From Stomoxys calcitrans (lineage: Eukaryota > Arthropoda > Insecta > Diptera > Muscidae), in assembly GCF_963082655.1 (NCBI RefSeq), contig NC_081555.1:32163266-32227265 (forward strand): a stretch of 64,000 nt of DNA. The letters run 5' to 3'. Below the pieces are notes generated by a model, which was not told the origin of the DNA, did not search any database, and saw only the letters and a list, made by a program, of their open reading frames with translations. Position numbers and translations under genes: made by a program. Below, piece by piece: positions 11,880 to 22,100 of this stretch (positions within the stretch are counted from its first letter, which is position 1; every line of letters starts with the position of its first letter).

Positions 11880-13245
11880 CGGCATTCAAACGATGCGGAT
11901 CGTGCCATCCTCAGAGAAGGCGTTAATCTGCTTCTTACACTCCAAGACTGTTCGTGACCTTACCGTTGTGGTTGTTATTGCCCTGATGGCTAGTTTACTG
12001 TCCGCAAAGATGTTCATACTCGACGTCCTCACGTTAGCACTACACCACTTCACGCATTTCATGATGGCCCGGATCTCCGCCTGCAGGGCCGTATTATGGT
12101 CAGGAAGTCTAAAACAGATCTCAGTCCCTGGGTTTTCAATGTACAACCCCAGGCCCACTCTGTCCTCTAGCTTTGATCCATCCGTGTAACCTGATGGCAA
12201 TACGAGGGTTCCGTCAATCCGTGACTGTGCCGCTGGCGGCAGTACCTAGCCCACGACCTCAAGTGCCGCCTCAGGTATCCGATCGAAAATCTCTTCCATT
12301 CCTTCCAGGTTTCCTATCGTCGCCTCGATTATACCGCAATAGTATGATACCCATACATATTAAGTCTTACTTAATATGTATGGCTATGGGTCGGATATCT
12401 AATATAGTCTCCAGTGCCCTAGTGGGCGTGATCCTCATCACTCTTCCTATGCCAAGACAACATGTTCTCTGAATCAGTTGTATTATCTCTACGCTGCTCT
12501 TTTTCTCTATCGCAGTCCTCCAAACTATAGTTGTAAGTAAGTATTGGTCTAATCAATCTCATGTAGAGCCAGTACACTATACTCGAATTCAGGCCCCGAA
12601 ATCTACAATATATAGGGCCAACATCTGTGAGCTTTCTTGGTAAGCTCCTGAATGTGACACTTCCAATTCAGTTTTCTGTCCCAGATCACACCTAAGTATT
12701 TGACCTTGTCAGATATCGAGTTCTTTTTGTTGAGAAAACGTGGTGCGTCAAATTAACCCACCTTCGTCTTCCTCGTGAACAGGCATATTTCAGTCTTCTC
12801 TGGGTTAACATTGAGACCGCTAAGTCTAGCCCAGTCGCATGCTATCTGCGAGACCCTTCGGTCCTTCTGCATAGATGATTTTCATCCTTACCCATTAGAA
12901 GTATTATAACAACGTCTGCGTAGAAGACTGGTTCAAATCCGTCCTTAGTCAGCATCCGTTATTTATAGTCGTCACTCATAGGAGTAGCTATAAAACGCCC
13001 CCTATGACATGCCCTGTGTAACTTTCTCCCTTTTATGCACAACCTCGTGCAGTGCAGTCTCTACCGAGCTTCCCTTGACATAGACATGCTGTTTGTATTT
13101 GAGCAGTTCGCTGGCTGTCCTACTCTTTATAATGGTATCCACAATGCGTTCCATGGTGTCACATAACATGCCTTGTCGGGCTTGTCTCCTACCAGGCTTT
13201 CGGAGATGGGCTTCAAATAGTCGACCTCCTTCTATAGTAACGCAG
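11880..13245 (-). pseudogene. LOA-like LINE ORF2 fragment: reverse transcriptase and RNase H
   Basis: From 13245 downward on the minus strand: a reverse-transcriptase finger piece, then FYADVVIILLMGK (about 12920) where YADD is expected, then LSGLNVNPEKTEICLFTRKT, KVKYLGVIWDRKLNWKCHIQ, and IQLIQRTCCLGIGRVMRITP. It continues into an intact-looking RNase H piece at 12200-11886 (GYTDGSKLEDRVGLGLY, ALQAEIRAIMKC, IFADSKLAIRA) with the Asp, Glu and Asp expected. Several stops and frameshifts make it inactive. RNase H after the reverse transcriptase points to the I/LOA group. Confidence 0.7.
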
Positions 13246-13339
13246 GAAATATTCTATCAGTCTCTATCGTAAAACTTGACATTTTTGAGTTTATACGTAC
13301 TCCGAACGTTTTGACATACGAGCGCTATTTGTGTTGTTT

Positions 13340-13790
13340 ACAGTAACTTAAAAGATTCATCTCGACCAAAAAATAGAATTAAATCGTAAACATTTTCGTG
13401 CGATTATTTTTTACAACTTTCGACGTGGATTATATTTTTGGCGATGAAGCTCCATCAAGGACCATTGTTTACCGATATTATGGTGAATTCAACCGAGGTC
13501 GTAGTTCACACCAAGACGAATTTCGTGAAGGTCGTCCAAAATCAGTTGTTGTTCCGAAACTATTGATGCTGTGAGCCAACTGATATTGCAAGATTGTCAT
13601 TAACCTATCGTGAGATTGAGAAAACCTTAGGCAATAATGGGAACAGCATACATTCAATATTGCATGAAAATTTAACCGGCAATAAAAGTAGTTCGTGTGG
13701 ATCCCACACAATTTGTCAATCACCCAAAAAAAGGCTTGTGTCGATTGGTCTAAAGAAATGCTCCAAAAATACGATCGCGTTGAGCGGGCC
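13340..13790 (+). pseudogene. Mariner transposase N-terminal relic
   Basis: Frames joined by shifts encode DEAPSRTIVYRYYGEFNRGR, HQDEFREGRPKSVVVPETID and LTYREIEKTLG, the helix-turn-helix N-terminal half of a mariner transposase. The catalytic half is absent: the sequence passes into DINE-1-like units after about 13790. Not functional. Confidence 0.75.
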
Positions 13791-15013
13791 AAATAGTAGA
13801 TATAGCTGCCATATAGACCGATCTGTCGATTTTGGTTATTAAGCCTTTAAAAGCAGCACCAATTACCCGATTTCGCTGAAATTTGAAACAGAGAGTTGTA
13901 TTAAGCCGGAGATGATTCATATCGGACACCGTTTCAATATAGCTTACATATAGAGCGATCTACCGATTTAGGTGAAAATTTTAAATTTGAAATAGAGAGT
14001 TGTTTTAAGCCTCCCGCTCATTTCGTGATTCCATTTGTAAAACCTCTAAATATTCGTCTAAGACCCCATAATGTACGCTAACTTTCGAAGGAGTAAAGCT
14101 GCCATATAAACCTATTTCCCGAATAAACATCTTGAGCTTCTAGAGGGCACAATTCTTATCCAATAAGTAAAGCTAGGCGCTTGAAATTGTCACAAATATC
14201 CCAACCGATCTGCACTAGTAGAACCGATTTGCACTAGTAGATTACATTGGAAATGAGCCATATCGTTCCAAGTTTTGATATAGCTGCCATATAAACCGAC
14301 CTAGGGTCTTGACTTGTTAAGCCCCTAGAGGGCGCAATTCTTATACGATTGGGCTAAAAGTTTGCATGAGGTGCTTCGTGTTCAAACAACTGTGTTAAGT
14401 GTGGTTCAAATCGGTCCATAACCTGATTTAGCTGCCATATAAACCGATCTGGGATCTTGACTTTTTCAGCCTATAGAAAGCGCAATTATTATCCGATGTG
14501 GCTGAAACTTTGCGTGAAGTATTTTGCTTTGTCTCGTACCAACTATGCCAAGTACGTGTTAAATTTGTTCATTACCTGATATAACTTCCATATAAACCGA
14601 TCTCCCGATTATACTTCCTAAGCTCTTAGATGACGCAATTCTTAACCGATTTGGCTGAAATTTTGTACAGCAATTTCTCCTATGACCTTCGACATGCGTG
14701 TCCAATATGGTCTGAATCGATCTATAGCATGATACAGTTCCCATATAAACCGATCTCCCGATGTTACTTCTTGAGCCCCTAAAGGGCACAATTCTTATCC
14801 GAATTGGCTGAAATCTACATCTTCTACATTCAATTCATTTATGGTCCGAATCGGATCATAACTTGATATTAGCTTCAAGAGCACAGCAATTCTTATCCAT
14901 TATCCTTTGTTTGTTTAAAAAGAGATACCGGGCAAAGAACTAGATAAATGCGATCCATGGTGGAGGGTATATAAGATTCCGCCTGACCGAAATTTGCACG
15001 ATTTTACATGTTC
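13790..15013 (+). repeat. DINE-1-like element with internal array
   Basis: Contains a diverged head (TAAATATTCGTCTAAGACCC, GCTAACTTTCGAAGGAGTAA), seven or so internal units (AGCTGCCATATAAACCGA, CTTGAGCC..., TTGGCTGAAATTTTG) and the typical tail (CATGGTGGAGGGTATATAAG, then a CCTGACCGAAATTTGCACGA motif). It lies downstream of the Nup205 3' end in antisense orientation to that gene. Confidence 0.6.
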
Positions 15014-15126
15014 TTATATATTTATATGCTATAGGGTGTCAAAAGGTCTGCTTTGCCCAACATTAGTCTATACTTACATGTCTTCATACGATTTGTATGG
15101 AGTCAGCACCAGATTCGAGCATTGGC

Positions 15127-15874
15127 TACACAGAAAAAAATAAAAATCATTTTCAAAAACAAAATTAGTTGATTTAATTAATATTTTAATTGAAACTGCT
15201 TCAATCACGAAAAAGATAATGTCAATCGCCGTTTTTGAAAAATTAATTGAAAACATTTTCAATTAAAAAACTACATATTCAATTAAAAAAATGATTGAAA
15301 TAAATTTAAAAAAATTAATAAAATTTTCAATTAATTTTTTTAATTGATCCAATTATTTTTTCTTAAGCACCATATTACGTGTGTTTAAGTAAAATCAATT
15401 AAACGATATATTGCAGATATGTGCTGAATTTCATTGTATTTCTTTCCAGCGAAAATCAGATGTTCTGAATAGAATTTCAGTGCAAAATTGTCCCGGATAG
15501 TTGTCGATAAAAATAACTTAATTTGTGCTATATGGTACTAAAATAAAACACAACAAGGCGTTTAAGGTCTATGACTAATTCGATATTCAAACATTTTTAG
15601 ATTCATCTTCTATTGAAAACTATTTCAATAAATTTTTAATTGAAAATTTAAAAAATTAAATTACAATTGTGATTGAAAAGCGTTTCAGATTCGATTAAAA
15701 AATTAATTGAATACATTTTTAAATTGAAAGTGGCAAAAATTTTAATCACGACTGTAATGAAAGTTAATTATTATTCAATTAAAAAAATGATTGAACTAAT
15801 TAAGTTTTTATTAAAAATTATTTTTCCAAATATGTATTTTTATGAAAAATTTTTCGCGATTTTTTTTCTGTGTA
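15127..15874. mobile_element. 748 bp terminal-inverted-repeat element, non-coding
   Basis: Begins TACACAGAAAAAAAT (15127) and ends ATTTTTTTTCTGTGTA (15874), its inverted counterpart. The interior is very AT-rich with many AATTGAAA / TTCAATTAA motifs in both orientations and no convincing coding sequence. I could not identify a target-site duplication or the family. Confidence 0.55.
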
Positions 15875-16105
15875 TTATGATGGGGTGGTGTGGGGATATA
15901 CGTTTTGTGCGTTTTTTAAAGTTGTCTACAAAATAACATAAATAAATAATATTTATTGTACTTACGCTAAAGACAAATTGTCAACTGCTCGAAGGAGTGT
16001 AATTCTTGATTGTAGTTCAACGTTTTAAACTCATTTAATTTTGGGTCCATTGGAAATATTATCTTGTAGTTAGTTTTGAGAAAATCATAAACATTTTTGT
16101 TTTTC

Positions 16106-16111
16106 TTTATT
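16106..16111 (-). terminator. Nup205 polyadenylation signal
   Basis: AATAAA on the minus strand, about 33 nt after the Nup205 stop codon at 16144. It is the first canonical signal downstream of the stop and fits a short 3' UTR. Confidence 0.6.
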
Positions 16112-16143
16112 GTTTTGGCTTACTATTAAAAATCCTTATCTAT

Positions 16144-19100
16144 CTATTTAGCTGGAAAATATTGTATTAATGACTTAATTCTGCGCAAAAGAGCTATGTT
16201 AAATGCAGCTTCTTTGCTCTCGGGCGCATCCGATGTGGTACACAACTGCTTTGAAAATGTTTCATTAAACACTAAAACCAATTTTTTCTTTAATTTCTCC
16301 AATTCATCGTTGCTACATTTGTAGACATTTGTTAGTTCTGAAAATAAATAAAATAGTAATAATAATATAATTTATTGAAAATATGTCGTTCTTATCACCA
16401 TGCAGAAGTAAATTGCAATAGTGGCAAGGATGGCAGAAACTTGAATTGAAACTTGGTCCAATCTATTGTCAGATGTTATGAATATCTTTTGAAGCTTTAT
16501 ATACCGGAAGACATATTGGGTTGCCCAAAAAGTAATTGCGGATTTTTTAAAAGAAAGTAAATGCATTTTTAGTAAAACTTAGAATGAACTTTAATCAAAT
16601 ATATTTTTTTTACACTTTTTTTCTAAAGCAAGCTAAAAGTAACAGCTGATAACTGACAGAAGAAAGAATGCAATTACAGAGTCACAAGCTGTGAAAAAAT
16701 TTGTCAACGCCGACTATATGAAAAATTCGCAATTAATTTTTGGGCAACTCAATAATTAAGTGGATGGTGAATTGGAGAGTATATACTGAAGGGACCATCA
16801 GTCTCATAAACCACCCATCGAAAGCGTGCAAAAAGAGGTACACGGTTTCGAAATTAAATCCTGGCTACCACGCTGACCTTGGCTTATCAAATCGGCCTTG
16901 GAAATTTCCTGCATTTTTATACCCTCCACCATAAGATGGGGGGTATACTAATTTCGTCATTCTGTTTGTAACTACTCGAAATATTCGTCCGAGACCCCAT
17001 AAAGTATATATATTCTTGATCGTCGTGACATTTTATGTCGATCTAGCCATGTCCGTCCGTCTGTCCGTCTGTCCGTCCGTCCGTCCGTCTGTCTGTCGAA
17101 AGCACGCTAACTTCCGAAGGAGTAAAGCTAGCCGCTTGAAATTTTGCACAAATACTTCTTATTAGTGTAGGTCGGTTGGTATTGTAAATGGGCCAAATCG
17201 GTCCATGTTTTGATATAGCTGTCATATAAACCGATCTTGGGTCTTGACTTCTTGAGCCTCTAGAGGGCGCAATTCTTATCCGATTTGAATGAATTTTGGC
17301 ACGACGTGTTTTGTTGTAATCCAACAACTGTGCCAAGTATGGTTTAAATCGGTTCATAACCTGATATAGCTGCCATATAAACCGATCTTGGGTCTTGACT
17401 TCTTGAGCCTCTGGAGGGCGCAATTCTTATCCGATTTGAATGAATTTTGGCCCGACGTGTTTTGTTATGATATCCAACAACTGTACCAAGTATGGTTCAA
17501 ATCGGTAAATAACCTTATATAGCTGTCATATAAACCGATCTTGGGTCTTGACTTCTTGAGCCTCTAGAGTGCGCAATTCTTATACGATTTGAATGAAATT
17601 TCGCACGACGTGTTTTGTCATGATATCCAACATCTGTGCCAAGAATGGTTCAAATCGGTTCATAACCTGATATAGCTGCCATATAACCGATCTTGGGTCT
17701 TGACTTCTTGAGCCTCTAGAGTGCGCAATTCTTATCCGATTTGAATGAAATTTCGCACGACGTATTTTGCCATGATATCCAACATCTGTGCCAAGAATGG
17801 TTCAAATCGGTTCATAACCTGATATAGCTGCCATATAAACCGATCTTGGGTCTTGACTTCTTGAGCCTCTAGAGGGCGCAATTCTTATCCGATTTGAATG
17901 AATTTTGGCCCGACGTGTTTTCTTATGATATCCAACAACTGTGCCAAGTATGGTTTAAATCGGTTCATAACCTGATATAGCTGTCATATAAACCGATCTG
18001 GGATCTTGACCTATAGAGGTCGCAATTATTATACGATTTGCCTGAAAAATTGTACGACGGATTCTCTCATGACCGTCAACATACGTGTTTATTATGGTCT
18101 GAATCGGTCTATAGCCCGATACAGCTCCCATATAAATCGATCTCTCTATTTTACTTCTTGAGCCCCCAAAGGGCGCAATTCTTATTCGAATTGACTGACA
18201 TTTTACACAGGTCTCCAACATATAATTTAATTGTGGTCCAAACCGGACCATATCTTGATATCGCTCTAATAGCAAAGCAAATCTTTTCTTTTATCCTTTT
18301 TTGCCTAAGAAGAGATGCCGTGAAAAGAACTCGACAAATGCGATCCATGGTGGAGGGTATATAAGATTCGGCCCGGCCGAACTTAGCACGCTTTTACTTG
18401 TTTTTACATTAAAAATTACTCCCCAACCCCAAAACAATATGGGGCTTAAAGGAAAAGGTATTTGGGAGTAGAACACGGAATTGATATCCTGCTTTAGAAT
18501 CAAGTGTTTGGGGCCAGCCCCACCCCCAAAACTCCCCCTAACTGGATTAAGCATAAAAATATCCTAGCACGACTTTAAGTTCATGTGTGGGACAGCGTTT
18601 ATAGCTCCTCCATAAGCAGACGTAAAATAAATTCTTGGTTTATTCGTCCATGTCTCCATCAGTGCAAGGACACAGATCTTCTGATGCAAAAGAATTTGAC
18701 ATACAATGGAGTAAATCTGTTAAAAAGGTGCCTAAGTCTTCACCTAACCACAAATCCACAGCCAAACTCAAGTCATTATAACAACAGTACAACAATCCAA
18801 CGCACCTCTTGTATGGCGATTATATCGGCCTGGTACATTTTTAATACAATCGCCAATGTGAATATTAAACTTTTTTTGTATAGATATGCCACGTGCAGAT
18901 TAGCAAATCAAGGTACCTAATTCGTTTGTGGTCGGTCGAGATCATGACCGGCACGGGATAGCTGTGAGCACCACACAATCTGGAACATTGAGGTCCGATC
19001 TGTGCGGTGTTCATTACTGTCACGAGAAGTTTAGCTGCGAGCTACCGGGCCCACAGATTGCGGATAGTGAAATGCTTCATCCGGAGTAGCTGTGACTGAA

Positions 19101-22100
19101 GTCGCGGACAATCAGCGGTATCGAGCGGAGAGTATGAGTGAGAAGTCGGGAGGCACCGGCTCTTGCACAAATACTCGATGTGACAAGGCGAGTTATTGGA
19201 GCCTTTAAATAACCAATGGCCAACCTGTTCCCGCAGAGATCGGTCCTTTGGACCGGAACGAGCTTGCTCACCTACAGGAGTTTGATGAGGATCGCCACCT
19301 CCACATGAAAATGTAGTTACTACACAACAACCCATATAAAAAATATTTGAGAAAAGTATTTTAAAGTAGAAATATCCCCCGACCCCACTTAGTTACCAAC
19401 CATGGCAATATAGGACTCATAGAAAGGAATGTGGAAGTAAAAATGTCCACACCCCACAACTGGACTTATTTACCGACCATGACAATAAAAGGCTCAAATA
19501 AAAAGTCTTAGTGGGATAAATAAGTATTATTTATAAAAATCAATTTGAGTTTGTTCCGTATAGACTCAAAAACGGCAGAACCGATTTTTTTGAAAATTTC
19601 ACAGATGTTGCAGTGTACACCCGTGGTGAAAATAGGGTTAATCATTTTTTGATATCGGAGGGGGTGAAACATCCCCCTTGACTTGTTTTCAAACAATCCA
19701 GATCTGGGATATGGGTATAACCGTTTCAAGAGAAATTTTGTTTGCGTTCTTTTTATTATAGTAACCTTAAATTTGTTATCCAATTTTGGCGCATCAGAGA
19801 AATATATAGAATAATATAGGCTCAAACGAAAGGTAATTAAGAGGCGAAACGAATTTGATATTCACTTTTGTGTTTGAGGGCCACTCCAATGTTTTGAGGG
19901 ACATTCCACCCCCAAACGGGACATATTGGGTTGCCCAAAAAGTAATTGCGGATTTTTCATATAGTCGGCGTTGACAAATTTTTGCACAGCTTGTGACTCT
20001 GTAATTGCATTATTTCTTCTGTCAGTTATCAGCTGTTACTTTAAGTTTGCTTTAGACAAAAAGTGTAAAAAAAGGATATTTGATAAAAGTTCATTCTAAG
20101 TTTTATTAAAAATTCATTTACTTTGTTTTAAAAAATCCGCAATTACTTTTTGGGCAACCCAATATTTACCGACCATGACAATATGGGACTCAAAGGAAAA
20201 GGTATTTGGGAGTAGAGCACTGAATTGGTACCCTTTTTTGAAATCAAGTGTTTGGAGGTCCGTTTACCCCCAAAAACTCCGCCTTGAAAGGATTTATTTA
20301 CTGCCCACGACAATATGGGACTCAATTAAAATGTATTTGAGATTTGGATATTTAAATCCCATAGTGCGGGGCAGCGTTTATAGGTCCTCTGTAGGCACAT
20401 GTAAAATAAATTCTTTATTTCTTCGTCCTTGTCTCTATCAGGGCATGGACACAGATAATTTGATTTAAAAGAATTTGACATTCTAATGCTAATTTTGCCC
20501 ATGAACATTCTACTAAGGAACAGGTTCAAAATTCTCACATATCAATGAGTGCAGTCCGATTCAAATTTAACCTCAATGATAAGGGGCATACTTTTTATAG
20601 CCAAGTCCTAACGGGGTGCCGCAGTGCAACACCTCTTTGGAAAGAAGTTTTTACATGCCATAGTGCCTTACAAATGTGGCCAGGAGAGGCAAACCACCGC
20701 TGAAATTTTGTTTTCTGATGGTCTCACCAGGATTCGAACCCAGGCGTTCAACGCCATAGGAGGACATGCCAACAACAGGGCCTCCACAGAACTCATGTCA
20801 TGATAGCAACCGTACAACAATCCAAAACACTTTTTAAATTATGTCGGCCTTGTAGTTTTTATACCCTCCACCATAGGATGGGGGTATTCGTCCAAGACCC
20901 CATAAATATATATATTCTTGATCGTCATGATATTTTAAGTCGTTCTAGCCATGTCCGTCCGTCCGTCTGTCGAAAGCACGCTAACTTTCGAAGGAGTAAA
21001 GCTAGCCGCTTGAAATTTTGCACAAATACTTGTTATTAGTGTAGGTCGGTTGGGATTATAAATGGGCCATATCGGTCTATGTTTTGATATAGCTGCCATA
21101 AAATTTTCCAATTTTTGCCCATGAACGTTCCGCTATGGAACAGATGCAAACTTCTCACATATCAATGAGTGCAGTCCGATTCAAGTATAAGCTCAATGAT
21201 AAGGGGCCTCCTTTTTAAAGCCGAGTCCGAACGGCGTGCCGCAGTACGACACCGCTTTGGAGAAAAGTTTTTACATGGCATAGTACCTGACCAATGTTGC
21301 CAGCATTAGGTGGGGAAAACCATCGCTGAAAATTTTTTTCTGACGGTCTCGCCAGGATTCGAACCCAGGCGTTCAGCGTCACAGACGGACATGCTAACCT
21401 CTGCGCTACGGTGGCCTCCTTTAATTCTTATCCGATTTGGCTGAAATTTTGCATGAGATATTTCATTATGTTTTCCAACAACTGTGCTAAGGTTGAAATC
21501 AGTTCATGTTGTTGTAGCTACATTTTTATGTAAAGGGGGCGATCCTCGTCAAGCTCCTCGACCAAGCTAGTTCCGGTCAAAATGACCGATCGCCGCATGA
21601 ACAGGGTGACCATTGGTTATTTAAAGACGCAAATAACTCGCCTTGTCATATCGAGCATCATAGGCACTCAGTATTTGTGCAAGAGCCGGTGCCGCTCGGC
21701 CTCTCACTGAGACTCTCCGCTCGATACCGCTGATTGTCCGCGACTGCCGTAGCAGCTACTCCATATGGAGCATTCCACTATCCGCAACCTGTGGACGCGC
21801 CCGGTAGCTCGCAGCTAAGATTCTCGTGACAACAATGAACACCACACAGATCGAACCTCAATGTTTAGCTGATATAGATGTCATATAAACCGATCTAAGG
21901 TCTTGACTTCTTAAGCTTCTAGAGGGCTCAATTCCTACCCGATTTGGCTAAGACATTGCATGATGTGTTTCGTTATGACTTCCAACAACTGTACTAAGTA
22001 TGGCTTAAATCGGTACATAACCCGATATAGCCGCCAAATCAACCGGTGTTGAATCTTGACTTCTTGAGCAATTAGAGGTTGCAATTCTTATCCAATTTGC

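Noticed and set aside
17043..17423. 126-codon minus-strand frame, and similar frames in other DINE-1-like arrays
   Set aside because: Made of translated repeat units (PRSVYMTAISGYEPI-like text) that recur in every array; no evidence of coding.
21340..21420. tRNA gene
   Set aside because: A and B boxes are present but it is the head of a repeated 300 bp SINE, with no pairing acceptor stem seen.
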